A DNA stretch of 64,000 nt from Cheiracanthium punctorium (GCA_038373885.1 JAWZYV010012530.1:124001-188000), one strand, 5' to 3'; positions 10,301 to 21,336 are shown, numbered from the stretch's first letter. Notes: a model not told the origin generated them from the letters alone. Numbers and translations: made by a program.

Positions 10301-13145
10301 TGAATACATCTTTTATCTATCAAAGGCAGGCTGTGTACAGCCCTCACATTCCCACCTGTGGCATTATACAATGGAGTCTAATAATTACCAAAACCATTTC
10401 AAGTTATTTTATATCAAAAGTCAGTGTTGGTTTAGATGTTCGCTTCTTGAAATTTATGCATTGAGAGTGTTGCATTAGATTATATATCTTTTCATTAAGC
10501 TTAAAAATTGGTCTTAAATGAAGTATGTTGTTTCATTATTAATATGTGCTCATTTAAATTCAGTTAAAAAAAAAAAGTATACTTTCATACTGTTTCACAA
10601 GAAGACAGTTAAGCTGAGGATTTACATGTGTGAAGAATGATGCATCAATAGCATGCAGCTAAATATAAGGACAATTCTAATATATTGATGTCTGTTTTAT
10701 TGACTCAATGTGAAATGATATTTAAGAATCTTATGAATAATCTATATACAGTCTTTATTACTGGAATGATTTAAAGAATTTAAAAATTGCCAGGTGTTGT
10801 ATAGTTATAAAAAGGAAACTATATCTCTTGAAAGAGGGTTAGTAAAACTTGTTTATTCAGGGATGCAGTGCTAAAATAAAAAGTGACAGGGCACTATAAA
10901 TAAAGCCTGTCACATGGCAACTTAAAAAAAAAAAGGGGGGGACATGACCAACATCTTCTCTTTTTTTTAATAAAGTGTTTATTAAATTGCAATTTATCTA
11001 TTTACAACTACAAAGTAGGAAAAACAATTAATTTAAAACAAGGACCACAGTTCCTCTTTTCCTTCAGTATGACCTGTGAAACACTCCTGAGGGATATGAT
11101 GAGACTGGCTATCTTCAGCAATTCTGTATCAAAGCAATCATGTTTTGACGTAAGGTATTGCGCCTCATTGATGAAGTAAAGGACCATAAGTTTAATAAAC
11201 ATTGAGGATGACATATGTTTTATTAGAATTTTTGACCGCAAGGAAGTAATAATTAAATTCATGGCTCTAAAACTTCATCTACACATTCACTATTGCTACA
11301 AGGAATAATTTCAAGGTTATTCATGAATTGTGTAAGATGTGTAGGAATAATTTTCTCACCTTATTCAAAATTACTCTGAAACTGCTAATGATTAAACAGT
11401 CATTACCAATGTTAAATCGAGTGCATGTATTTCTTCTTCTCTGTATCTTGACATTGCTTGGTTATCATCAGTATCTACATCTTTGGGCCAAGTATCAAGA
11501 TTTAGAATTGCAAATTCTCCTAGTATTATATTATATCTGGACCTCTCCATCTCAAATTCATCATTATTTTTCGATCTTTTAGATGCAGTCAACATAAAAC
11601 AACGAGATTCCAAATTGTTTTTGATGCTAGCAATAAACTGCTCTCTATTTTTTAATAATTTTTCCATAGCTCTATCCCTTTAAAATTCATATTTTTTATA
11701 GATTTAATGCATTCTTGCTTCTTAGATCCATGTTTATCACTTCCTTTAACTTTAATAATTCGTTTGAGTAATCTATCCACTCTCTGGATAGTATATAATC
11801 TTTCCTGGAGCTGCAAAGACATAGCAAATAATTCTTTTAAAACACCGTAAATCAGGGCCAAATCTTTTATAAATTCAATAGACTATTCTTTCAAAAAGAC
11901 CTCTGTATTTATTGTGATCTGTACTTTTCCTAGACAGGTCATTGGTAGGCTTCTTTAAAATGTTTTACTAATGCAATATATGTATTCCAGACTGAATTCA
12001 CTGACCGAAAACTACTGGTTACCCAATGAACATCTAATAATCAACCAATTTTGGTTAATTGTGTCTCCAAATCTGTGGCTAAGGTCTTTAATTCATTTGT
12101 ATTTTTTGAAGACTGGCTACACAAAGAGTTTAAAGTGTCTATGAAAGATTTGAAATGATTAGCAGCATTTACATCAGTTATGCTGTCATCACGGCCAATT
12201 CTAAATGATGATTTAAGTAACACCAGTAAAGATTTTTTAATGTCTTTTAATAATTTTTATAACACTTGAATTTTTCCCCAGCATTGTACTAACACCATCT
12301 GAAGTAAAACATATAAAGTTCTTTTGTAAAAACTTAATACCACATCTTACAATTTAAAACCATTAGCAGACAGCTTAGCTGTGAGGCAGCTTTAAAGTAT
12401 GAAAGTGGCCGCCATGGGCAGATCTTACAATTGGGAGACTGAGAGCTGACGACTCGGAAATGTTTTGACATTTTTAAAAAATGACTGTTATTTTTATAAA
12501 CTAGGGCACTGCCCCACCTAAAAAAAAGTATTGGGGCTCAGCCCTAGTATGCCCTGACTCCAGTGCACCCTTGTGTTTATTTCTAAATCTGTTTACTAAA
12601 AATTAGTGTGTCAAACCTTTTAAAATTGTAAATTTAAACTCTTATATATTTATAGGGAGAGAGATTTAGTTACATATACACCAAGAATCTCCTTCCCCAA
12701 TCTTTCTCAGTGTAATAAACCTTAACATAATTTGTCCAAAATAATATTAGACAACAATATTAATGTATTTTTTACTATTATAATTTTAGGTTTAATGTTT
12801 GACAGAAGAGGAAGCATGAGTAGTTGTAGCCACTACAGTGATTCTAAACTAAGCTGTGAATCTCAGTCTCCTTACCACACTTCACGAGCCCTTCACAGCG
12901 ATTCTGAACTAACTCCAAAGAGGCAATTCCCTGCGAATGGAGACTGTAGCTCTTCCAAGAAGTTTGACAACAGCAAGTATTCTTCCTTAGATATAGATGA
13001 TCTTCCCCCAAAGCTTCAAAAGCTAATTGCTACTGCTTTTGAAAACATAGAAAAAAAAGAATGTGAGGGAACTTTTGTTCAAAGTCCATCTCGCCACAGT
13101 TCATCTTCTGTAAAATCTGTTCTTGAGGATGACATACAATGTTAG
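130..13145 (+). CDS. CCDC149: CCDC149-like coiled-coil protein, 3' part (six coding exons)
   Basis: Joined coding exons are 130-202, 3780-3858, 5913-6057, 7060-7142, 8880-9128 and 12790-13145. I recognise CCDC149 from the exon 1 start YLQERIKQAEEE, the exon 2 end SAKQ, and the exon 3/4 junction peptide QKKTNKILGNRIKDLE followed by SMEVSTLW, which match in order the conserved core of vertebrate CCDC149. The visible part encodes about 325 residues. The first half (to about residue 125) is predicted coiled coil; the second half is Ser-, Asp- and Glu-rich and looks disordered. Every junction is GT-AG and phase-consistent, so the gene looks intact. The N-terminal coiled-coil exons lie before base 1. 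Function of the family is poorly known. The divergent C-terminal tail has no family match that I can name. Confidence 0.86.
250..857. mobile_element. Long-TIR DNA transposon relic, mariner-like
   Basis: The left end reads CAGGGTGTTTCATTATCAAA and the right end, on the other strand, CAAGGTGTTTCACTACCAGA; similarity continues inward for about 60 bp to a shared ACTCA. The inside, read on the - strand, has broken transposase-like reading frames. The class (Tc1/mariner-like) is inferred from the end style and about 600 bp size. It sits 47 bp after a CCDC149-like splice donor. Confidence 0.6.
2461..2697. repeat. Possible MITE with ATAGG(C/T)(A/G)CCCATAT ends
   Basis: The left end CATAGGCACCCATAT and the reverse complement of the right end, GAATAGGTGCCCATAT, are inverted repeats, and a GCAGGG(A/G) stretch follows inside on both sides. 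No clear target duplication was found, so the borders are approximate. Confidence 0.4.
2787..3641. repeat. Fold-back (inverted duplication) repeat, arms about 190 bp
   Basis: The left arm 2787-2972 and right arm 3452-3641 are reverse complements with small differences. Both begin at TTCCGTGCATATAT (outer) and end at TTTCATATGAAACTG (inner). The 480-bp spacer contains sequence related to 35150-35280 (GGCGTGGTGGTAGCGA motif). Short open frames inside are not genes. Confidence 0.75.
3780..3858 (+). CDS. CCDC149: CCDC149-like exon B
   Basis: Acceptor TTTTCAG at 3773-3779. It encodes ALLEKKHTKSGMKSSIASG then LAVSAKQ and one base of a split Val codon. A tempting donor GTAAGT at 3843 would put the next exon out of frame; using GTTTGA at 3859 keeps the frame and gives SAKQ-V-EQLL, which matches CCDC149 (SAKQVQDLL). 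So 3859 is chosen as the donor. Confidence 0.78.
3916..4472. mobile_element. pogo/Tigger-type MITE (GTGAAACCTCTCTGAAAGACCACC ends, split form)
   Basis: The left end AAGTGAAACCTCTCTGAAAG is matched by the reverse complement of the right end, CAGTGAAATCTCCCTAAAGA, each followed by GACCACCT. The same family occurs at 36448-36987, where a TA duplication is intact. Here the outer bases have decayed. Confidence 0.65.
4691..4707 (-). promoter_or_regulatory. CTCF-like motif
   Basis: On the - strand the site reads CCAGCAGATGGCACCAC, a close match to the animal CTCF core (CCAnnAGrkGGCrs). It lies just outside the 4727 MITE. Sequence match only; binding is not shown. Confidence 0.3.
4727..4892. mobile_element. 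hAT MITE with 8-bp target duplication
   Basis: Ends are CAGTAGCGTAG and CTACGCTACTG. Flanks TATATATA (4719-4726) and TATATATG (4893-4900) are an 8-bp target duplication with one change, typical of hAT. Length 166 bp, no coding content. Confidence 0.75.
5406..5664. mobile_element. hAT MITE with perfect 8-bp target duplication CTCACACA
   Basis: Ends CAGTGGCGGATTT and GGATCCGCTACTG are inverted. The perfect 8-bp duplication CTCACACA is at 5398-5405 and 5665-5672. A poly-T and a poly-G run lie inside the left end and a GGGGAGGGGGCT stretch near the right end. Confidence 0.85.
5913..6057 (+). CDS. CCDC149: CCDC149-like exon C
   Basis: Acceptor TTTCTTTCAG, donor GTGAGT. It encodes EQLLQNNPFIDFSSKSSN then AAEFRNLIITLLEAVNDKSI and SHQKKTN. 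The ALLE(T/A)(I/V)x(D/E)K and QK(K/Q)TNK elements match the CCDC149 core. It enters with two bases of the split Val codon and leaves with two bases of a Lys codon. Confidence 0.85.
6058..7059 (+). other. CCDC149-like intron, about 1.0 kb
   Basis: Plain AT-rich intron. I see no repeat with defined ends and no coding signal. Confidence 0.75.
7060..7142 (+). CDS. CCDC149: CCDC149-like exon D (ILGNR motif)
   Basis: Acceptor TGCATTTAG, donor GTAAAC. It encodes ILGNRIKDLEDKIKSMEVST then LWRIPDP plus one base of a Ser codon. This is the most diagnostic exon: vertebrate CCDC149 has [20 protein letters not shown] then LW at the same place. Confidence 0.9.
7143..8879 (+). other. CCDC149-like intron, about 1.7 kb
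   Basis: AT-rich intron with a T run of about 30 at 7267-7298. The small frames here, including a poly-Lys one on the - strand read from that run, have no coding character. Confidence 0.75.
8880..9128 (+). CDS. CCDC149: CCDC149-like exon E (acidic, Ser-rich)
   Basis: Acceptor ATTTTTTAG at 8871-8879. Its 82 codons run from QFSCLLHSCDHDEK to TRDCSIR and are rich in Asp, Glu, Ser and Asn, suggesting a disordered region. The donor GTTGTG at 9129 is weak but is the one that joins in phase to exon F (split Gly codon). Read-through past it meets a stop at 9182-9184, so an unspliced short form is also possible. Confidence 0.72.
9972..10255. repeat. Tandem duplication, 142-bp unit, two copies
   Basis: 9972-10113 and 10114-10255 are nearly identical; a few bases differ near the start of the copies, for example GAACACGATT against GAACATGATT. 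The near identity implies a recent event. Confidence 0.9.
10858..12573 (-). mobile_element. Decayed hAT transposon with perfect 8-bp target duplication
   Basis: Ends CAGGGATGCAGTG and CAGTGCACCCTTG are inverted, and the 8-bp duplication TGTTTATT is perfect at 10850-10857 and 12574-12581. On the - strand several frames (about 12223 to 11008) together resemble a hAT transposase of the kind fused into KIAA1586-like proteins; a key stretch is LKELFAMSLQLQER near 11840-11800. The frame is broken by stops and shifts, so this copy is inactive. Confidence 0.8.
11008..12223 (-). pseudogene. hAT transposase relic
   Basis: Pieces at 12223-12041, 11861-11652, 11667-11392 and 11262-11008 (- strand) lie in order inside the hAT element. 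The second reads ALIYGVLKELFAMSLQLQER, then LLKRIIKV, similar to the LKELxxLSLxLQ region of KIAA1586-like hAT-derived proteins. Frame changes between pieces and missing dimerisation-domain continuity mark it as a pseudogene. Family placement is by memory of motifs. Confidence 0.55.
12790..13145 (+). CDS. CCDC149: CCDC149-like last coding exon F (Ser-rich C-terminus)
   Basis: Acceptor TAATTTTAG at 12781-12789. It runs from LMFDRRGSMSSCSHYSDSK to VLEDDIQC and stops with TAG at 13143-13145. It is Ser-rich, with a short helical stretch DDLPPKLQKLIATAFENIEK near the end. The frame is open for 117 codons in AT-rich surroundings and joins exon E in phase, which supports it as coding. Confidence 0.8.
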
Positions 13146-13318
13146 TCAAAAATGTATTAGAGATGGCTTGAATGATGTTCAAGTCTCTGTAAAAATAATG
13201 AATTATCTCAAATATTGATACACATCAAACCTGTCTATCACGGTCCTGTTTATTTCAGACCTCCATATCGTGAAATTTCTGAAATTTCCTATTAATCATT
13301 GAATCAAAATTCAATGTA

Positions 13319-13991
13319 CAGTAGAAGACCCAAAATCCGCCGATCTGAAATCCACAAGGCTCTAAAATCCGCACTGTCTGTTCAATGTAAACAATGAAAT
13401 CTGCCCTGCCAGCTGCAAGTTCAGAAAACTACAGTATAACCACAAAGTAAAACTAAATAAACTATTCCCACTTGAAAAAAAAATGTTTTTAGGAGTCTGT
13501 GAGCTCTAATCTTAACATTGGTAACTTTCAAATGACTGACAGTGACATAATTGACACTGAATTATGATCACATGACACAGTAACAAGTGAGGATGATCAA
13601 AAAGTTGATAAATTAACATTTAATGAAGGTTAGGCTGTGAGAAAGAAATATCTCAGATTTGTAGAGCAGCAAAGCTGTGTTACAAACAGATAAATAAAAA
13701 AAAAATAAATAAAAACTATAATTAGAACATCCCAAAGTCCTAAACTTGAATATACATGTTTAAATAAGTTGTACTATAATCACACAATTTTGTATATTGC
13801 ATTAATCCTCTGTATTTTTATATCATGATTCTAAATAAGTAACATGATTTGTTTCCCTTGATCTCTATTGCATTATTTTTCTATTATTTTCTGAGGGGGT
13901 GGAAATAGAATAAATTTCCTATTATGACCCAAACTTCTAAAATCTGTACTAGGTCTGGAACCAAGCTGTGTGGAGTTTGGGTCTTCTACTG
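13319..13991. mobile_element. pogo/Tigger-type deletion derivative with TA duplication
   Basis: Left end CAGTAGAAGACCCAAAATCC; the right end is the inverse, GGGTCTTCTACTG, with flanking TA on both sides (13317-13318, 13992-13993). Inside, near 13580-13690 on the + strand, broken frames read like a Tigger C-terminus, including AVRKKYLRFVEQQ. At 673 bp it is too short for a full transposase. Confidence 0.8.
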
Positions 13992-14055
13992 TATTTTTCA
14001 TGCTTGTCTTGAAAAAAAAAAAAAGCCTTCAAAACTTTTGTAATTCAAATTTTAG

Positions 14056-14243
14056 GCAGTCTGAATTACAAAAATGATGCCGATGGACCACCTTTCTGCA
14101 ACAACAGAAGCTGCATAACCTTAATAGCCCCTTGAAAAACTTTTCTTAAATCTCAGGAAAATGTTACCCATGAGGAATTCACAGCTCTTGTGAACCTTAG
14201 AAAGCTAATAGAGAAAAGAAAGGGAGATGCCAAAAGTCATTGA
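14056..14243 (+). other. Two short open stretches behind acceptor-like sites, possible alternative exons
   Basis: After AATTTTAG at 14048-14055 a frame reads SLNYKNDADGPPFCNNRSC and stops at 14133-14135. After AAATCTCAG at 14148-14156 another reads ENVTHEEFTALVNLRKLIEK, RKGDAKSH and stops at 14241-14243. The base composition is more gene-like than its surroundings. They could be alternative 3' exons of the CCDC149-like gene or a transposon scrap; I cannot decide. Confidence 0.25.
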
Positions 14244-17200
14244 AAGACTATTGTTAAAGGTACCTATGCATATTTGAAAAATGCTATGTATGTGTCTCTA
14301 TTTCATTCAACATGTATAACTTTTTACTTGTTAAATTATTCAAGGCCATCTCTAATAGTCTTGTAAATAGTTCATGCAAAACCATGACTTTTTTTAAATG
14401 ATAATTTTGAGACTACCAGAGTATATATTAGATATGTGTATAATGTATATAGTACATTTTTGCATGTGATAGTGTTTCCTAAGTCAAGCATAAAATATTT
14501 TATTTGTTTATATTTTATATGTTTTTATAAGTTTAATCAAATTATAATGGGTGCCTTGATAGTCATAATAAAAATTCAATTACATTTTCTTTGCTTTTTA
14601 AAAATGTAATCAAGAAGCAAACATGTTGAAATATTTATTCTGAAAGGAATACGTTTTATGGAATTTTGTAATTATATAATAAACCGGACAAAAAAGCTAT
14701 CTTAAATATAAATTTTCAGAATTCTTAGGTTAGTTATATTAAGGTTATATGTGTATTTTAATTATTAGTTTTTGGGTGTACAATAATTTTACAGCTCATG
14801 CTGTAATTAAAAACTAATAAACTACCTAAAGTGTTTAAGCTGCATTTGTCTTCAGTAAGTGTTATTAACCACACCATTAGAGAAGCAGAATAAAATTTTA
14901 AGACTACAAAATGAAAAATTTTTTTTTTTTTTAAAGTTAAATGTACATGAATCTTTTTCTTGCTTGGTAATGCTCCATTTTAATGTTATTAATAGTAATA
15001 AAATATGCAAATGTATAAATTTACCACCTTCTTCACATATATATATATGTATGTATGTATTTGAAATGAAGAATATGAAATATGGCATGTTCTTATTGTT
15101 TAAAGAAAAAACAATACTTTTGAAAGATTTTTCATGTTTAAAAAACTGTTTCAGTGTATTCACCTTTGTAAATATATCAACCTTAAATGTATAAAACACA
15201 TCATTGCAATAAGATGAACTTGAAAAAAAAAAAAAAAACTTTAAAATTTATGCTTATCAAGAACAATTCGTAGTCTTTGTAAATGATTTAAAAATTTCTT
15301 TTGAAGACTTAGAGATATACTTTTAAAGTGTTTCCAGTTTTAGTCTGTGTTAAAAATATTTTCAGATTTGTTGAGTCTTTGTCAATATAAGTGCAATGGA
15401 GTATTTATCAAATATGTATAGTAAATTATCATAACATTCCAGATCAGCTGTAGCTATGGGCACTGAAATTTTTTTTTTATTGAGGGCAAATTTCTTTCTT
15501 AAAAATTTCAGTTCCGATTTTGCTGTGTGGTATAGTTTTGTGTGCATCACGATAAAATGATAAAATATGCTGAAACTGTGGCATGGGTAAGTGCCCTATT
15601 TTGCCCCCTCCCTCTGATGGGTGCCAATGAATATAGCCCTTAGATCTTAATAGAACTGCAATAAGGTCATAGACTTTCACTTTCATTCTTTTGTACATCA
15701 TTAATTTTGATTTAAGGTTGTTCTTCCAAATAAATGAATTAAAAAACACTATTATTATGTCTTTTGAGTAGTTTTATTTTCATTAAAAAAAAAATTATTA
15801 TCTATTTTCTGTAGTCTTGTAAACAAAGAAAGCTATGTGTTTGATGCAAGTTCTAGAATTTTTTTTAGCACTGAAATAATGTTACAAAATCTGGAGCTAT
15901 ACTATCTATTTGGAAAAACATTGGAAAATTCTGTATGCTTAAGATACTTATGTATTATATGCAAAACATACTATCTAATCTGAATTCGATAAAAGCCACT
16001 TTCTATTGCTCTCTAACTATGCTAATGACAAGACCTGGAGATACCTAATTTCCATAATCCTGAGTTTTTCTTGTCCCTCTACTGCTGCTATATTCTATCT
16101 TCATGTTGGACATGACTGCCTAAGTGCTTGTTTGTTTAGAGTGGGAATTAATGACTTTGCTAGTTGTATTTTACATAACTGTAGGTGACCCATGAAGTGG
16201 GAGCATTTGGATAAAACATAACATTATATGGGTTTATTTCTGTTATTCAAAAATATTGGGAAGTTAGAAGGCTGATGGATTAGTTGCTAAATGCCTGGCA
16301 TTCAAAATAAGTAAATGTTTAAGGTATTAAACATATCTTGAAGTACTCACATAAACTACTACAAATGAAGATAAATTTTGAAATTTTTCAAGTCTCTGGT
16401 GTAATTTTAGTAATTTTAGAAAATGTTATTACTTTTTTGCTACCTTAAGGCATTTGCTGTCAGTTAAAAGCAGTTTTTTTTTTTAAAGGATTTTGAATTT
16501 AGTTCTCATCCCATAGGTTTCACAAACCAGTTCACATAAGTTTAAATCGGTAGGATGAAATCAAATTTCTGCCAGAAAAGCTGGCTGTCAAAGATCTCAT
16601 GCCTTTCACCATTTTCAAAGAAGACATTTATAAAAAGACATAATTTTTTACTTGCAAAATTATGATTATTATTATCATTTTTCTTTCTTTGTGTGAGTTA
16701 CATGTAAATAAATAAATGGTTTGAAAACTCATTTATCTTGCTTAATTTTGCTATTTTTTTTAGCACAGGTATTATATTATACAGTTTAATTGTGCATTTA
16801 TGTATCGTTCATTTTTAGCATGTATGCATTTTCTTTTTTAAAGTTTACTGTTTGATGTCCAGAAACATCTTTTGAAATGTTGCTGTTTTTGTAGTACATG
16901 AATATTTCAATCTATGTTATAAATGAATGCAGTTATATAGCATTTAGACATTTAAATTATATAGCATATAAACATTTAAAAAATAAAAATGTGAAGAAAT
17001 ATTGTGGTTATTTAAATGATTTTACTTATTTAATTGTAGCTTAAGATTTTTTTTTGTTCATTTTATGATAGTTATACTTTATTTTATGTTTATATATTTT
17101 AACTCAAGTATATAATTACAGAAATTATCTAGAATGTTCTCAGTTCATTTTCCTAAGCCTTTTTAATATTGAACTCAGAATTTCTTTTTGAACTTTGAGA

Positions 17201-17667
17201 AACTGTGATTATAGGATTTGTTTTAATGCAAATAATCCACCTATTGTATATATATATATGCATCTTGTTTTAAAAGAGTATGCATTTTAAAAAGTTCAGT
17301 CAGATATTAGTTCTAGTCAGGTTTGTGATATTGGTATTTAAAGTATTAATTTTATTAATAAATCATAATTTTTTTGTTAATATACATGATTATTGTTATT
17401 ATTATAATTTTTGTGTGTGAATGTTACTCAAGTTCTATATTTATATTGCTGTTAACGCTTTTTGTGTAATTTATTATTAACTACTTTGCTTTAAATTAAA
17501 CTATACATTCAGCAAATATTTATAATCTGGATACAAAGATGTCGCTAGAGAAGAGGCTCAGGAACCTACCTCTCTTTCATAAAGTTTGAACTTTTGTTAA
17601 TAATCTAGCCTGTTTGTGAGAAATTCCACCTTTTGCCTTTCTCCTATCTCCATAATTTCTTTCCTTT

Positions 17668-17981
17668 TGGCTACATTATTCCAAGTTACTAAAACGTTCT
17701 CAAATAACTGTTATAGTGTTGAAAGGATTGATATTTATGGCATGAAAATTTTTAAAAACTTCTCATATTTTGGAATATTATTTTATGTGTTTGCAGCAAG
17801 AATATGAAATGTTCATAACTTTTCTGGCTACATTGTTCCATGCTATTGAAAACATTTCAAATTGCTGCTATAATGCTAAAAGAAGGATATTTATAGCATG
17901 AAAATTTACAAAAAATATTCCAAAGTGTGAGAAGTTTAACTTCTCTCGGCTTGGAATATTTTTTGCTCAAGTATCTGCAGT
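17668..17981. repeat. Diverged tandem duplication, about 157-bp unit
   Basis: TGGCTACATTATTCCA at 17668 recurs as TGGCTACATTGTTCCA at 17825, GCATGAAAATTT recurs at the same offset, and both copies carry TTGGAATATT further on. The divergence shows that it is older than the 9.97 kb duplication. Confidence 0.7.
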
Positions 17982-18847
17982 AAGTTTGTGAAATGTTCAA
18001 AACTTGAATACTGTGAATACAGTATAAAAATATGTTACAATAGTTTTTGATTAGAAAACAGTTATTTTGTAACTGTTTTTGTGATATTTTGTATGATTTT
18101 AATGTTTACATACTTTATAAAATTATGAAAATGCATTATTAAAACTACATTGAAAAAAGAGTAAAAGTGAGGTGAATGAATACATATCTCATGAACTACA
18201 AACTAAAGTATACATTAAAAAATATTTTTATGTCTTTATTTTCTTGTATATTACATTTTATATAATACGATTTAAGTCAAGTCATTTAAATTTTTTATTA
18301 AAAAAATTAACATGAATCTAGTCATATTTTTATGTTTTTATGAAAAGTTCAGTAATGTTTTTCTCAGCGTTTTTTTAAATAAGAATAAAGCATTTCGATG
18401 TGCCATTGTTATGGTGGGCACTGTGTTTATCGAAAAAGCTCTATATTTTCTTGTTTGATATAACCTTAAATGCTGAGATTTTATTAACTGTGTTACTGTT
18501 ACGAGTTTTAAAAAAGAGTATTTTACGTACATAAATTGTGTAACTAAGTTGTGGTATTAAACTTTTGAGTTGCAACTTGTCTGAGATGTTTTTTGCCTAA
18601 CTTCTTTTTTTACATTTTTTAGATTATTAAAAAATAAATAAATAAAATTCCTTTCAGTGGATTAAGACTTAGGTAATACATTCTATACCTGTGGCTTACC
18701 ATAGGATTATCTTTTTACAAGATTTTTAACAAACAGTTATTTTAGCATTCCACAGCTAGTTGATCTCCCCTGTTCATTGTTTTTCTTACATATCCACTCT
18801 TAACACCAAAGAACAGTTTTAGCGGGGCGAATTATCATTGAACTACT

Positions 18848-19200
18848 ACCCAGCAAACACACACCTGCTGGCGGAGTACCTTGCCAGTGCTTTTCTGCCT
18901 TTATGTCCAGCACTGGCCCGGCACTGCAAAAAGTAACTGAATCGTACCAAAGGTGGTCGCCCGAGAAGTACCTTGCCAGAAGCCCGGGAAGGCAACGGCA
19001 CTCTGCTGGCATACTGCATGTGCCGGCCGTTTCTCACAATAAAGGCAATGGACCATGAAGTTTATAATGCCCAAAATGAAACGGCCGGGTGCCGGCTATT
19101 ATTAAAAATAAAGACACTGGCCTGGTACCTTAACAGTGACTACAATATAATGGCACGGTACCGGATTAGTGCCTATTTACAGTAACGCTGCCATAATTAA
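18848..19200. repeat. GC-rich cassette, left end of a CCCAGCAAACAC element
   Basis: Starts CCCAGCAAACACACACC after a TA. About 350 bp are markedly GC-richer than the surroundings and are made of repeated small words such as TGCCAG, CTGGC, GCCGG and GGTACC. Its inverse end is at 23770-23781. No convincing coding frame. Confidence 0.55.
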
Positions 19201-19209
19201 AATATGAGC

Positions 19210-19270
19210 CAGTGGCGGATCCGGGGTAGGGGGCTTATTCATCAACCCATTTCCCCCCCCCCCAAAAAAA
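19210..19270. repeat. Single hAT-type terminus (CAGTGGCGGATCC)
   Basis: CAGTGGCGGATCCGGGGTAG matches the ends of the 5406-5664 MITE and is followed by a similar GGGGGCTTATT and a C run. I could not find its partner end or target duplication, so this is a solo or interrupted terminus. Confidence 0.45.
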
Positions 19271-21336
19271 AAAGACATTGCTTAAGGGTAACATTTTAAG
19301 ATAAAAAACTAGATACATGAAAAATTAAAAGCAACAGCAAAATCCATTAGTACATCATTTGCAAATTATGTTCGCCCAACATTAGTGAATTGTGTGCAGT
19401 TTTCACAAACTGCAATTTTCTTACAAATTTTCATTTTCAAAAGATATTTTTTTTATCAGAGAGGACATAACACATGTCAAAACCTACATAAAATCATTTA
19501 TAAACAGTTTAATTTCAATATCTCATAATTAAAGAGATTTTATAAATGAGTTATATATATAACTATATATAAAACTCGGCTGTTCGATCCTCGTCAGGGG
19601 GAGACCCTCCATGAAACCCCCGTAATTTTTTAGTTTCATTATTGCCATATTAAAACGATATTAATTGATTATGTCATTTTTTATCTCATCTTTCGTGTAT
19701 TTCGCCTGGTAACCCAATGTTGAAATTTTTAGGATTGTAACCTATTTATAGAAAAATACATGTGATGCATATTCTACAGCTTACGAAATACTGTAGCAAT
19801 AGATTAAAGCTGTTGTGAACTAATAGTATTTAAATATATGTAAAATTATGTCGCATACTTTTATGTCGCATTTTTGGGACAATTTTTAGTAACGGGGGGT
19901 GAGAGATAAAATGACATACTCATTAATATATAAACCATAATCTTACAGGAAGTAATAATAAATAAAGTTGCTATATGGTTACACATAACATTAGGGTAAC
20001 ATTTTATTTAGATCAAAAGATTTTTTGTTACCTATTTTGAAAAGAAATTCCTTTATCTACCTGCTGTATACTACATGACTCAAATTTTAAGGAGGAAAAT
20101 AGTTTTATACACTAAAATAAGCTGTGAGAGTATGTACTTTAAAAACAGTAAAGCTTAAGATTTACCTGTTATTTTAATCCATAGTTCTCAAAGATATTAT
20201 TCCAAAGCAATCACGGTAAGGCAATCCCAGCCATCAAAGTTATGAGCTAACAAAGATTTCATCATTGAAACAGCGTTGTTTTATATAAATAACTGTTCCA
20301 AATGTTGAAATTTTACTAGCCTTCTGAAACTGTTTAAAAATACCAATTTAACTTTTTCGAAAGCTATATACAACAGTGAGGAATCTGAAAAATTTTGTAT
20401 CCTAAAAAGTGTACTTCGAACATAATTCATCAAATAACAAATAAAATTTGGCCGTTGTTTAACGTAATGGAATGGGAAGCGCGCTCTAGAATGGGTTGCC
20501 AAAACTTATAAACTCAAAAATCGCCACTTCCGTTCTAATGAAACTCGCCAACTTTTCATAACATCTCACTGAAGCCGCCTATAACCCTTCTGTGGGCGCC
20601 TCCCATACACACACACTATAACTCGGCGTATCATAAACATTTCTTTAGTGTGCATAATATATATATATATATAAAATCTTGTAATTATCCAGCTTGTAAT
20701 TACCAGTAATAACCATACACATATTTATATTAAAATTGTTTTGCTTTTGATGTGAAGTTGGGATCTTCGTTTTTCTCAAATGCTGTGGAAAGTGTAAAAT
20801 GTTCCTTATTTTATGTTTGCGAGGAATTTGAATTTAACTACATACTTAACAACATTTAGCAACATTTAGCACGAACGTAGCTTTTAAAACTTATCAAATA
20901 TATGCAAACAAAAGAGTGAATATTCGAATAGTGAAAAGTTTTAAGGGGGTGGGGGCTAGAGGGGCATATGCCCCCGTTCATAGCATATACAAGGGGCACA
21001 ATATTTTCGAATTACCATTGTTTTCCATTCAGGCAGACAGAAAGGGCGCTGAAAACTCAATTTAACATGTGGTTTTGAATGCTTTACTGAGGCCCAGCGA
21101 CTCAGCTAGCGCAGTCGGAGGGGAAGGGGCATTTAAAATCCCATACTGAGAAGCAACATGACAAAGAAGGATAGTATTCCCCGGTGCATCTTTTCAATAA
21201 TGAGAGCGAACAGGTTAAACGCGGAAATAAATAGTTAAATGCTTAACGCAAATAATACATTATTATAAAGGCACTTTAATAAAATCGAATAAACAATATG
21301 TACGTTTCGGGTGGTACGAAAAGTCCACCCTCCTTC

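Larger units (their letters stand above)
9129..12789 (+). other. CCDC149-like intron with tandem duplication and hAT element
   Basis: This 3.7 kb intron contains a 142-bp tandem duplication (9972-10255) and the 1.7 kb hAT transposon at 10858-12573. The rest is AT-rich with nothing recognisable. Confidence 0.7.
13146..18847. other. Intergenic/3' flank of CCDC149-like gene
   Basis: Probably begins with the CCDC149-like 3' UTR; several AATAAA motifs occur but none can be singled out. It holds a Tigger derivative (13319-13991), two short open stretches after acceptor-like sites (14056-14243), a diverged tandem duplication (17668-17981) and AT-rich sequence otherwise. Confidence 0.6.

Noticed and set aside
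14852..15199. Long opposed frames on both strands, about 111-115 codons
   Set aside because: AT-rich low-complexity DNA with Phe/Lys-rich mirror-image translations and no splice or domain support.
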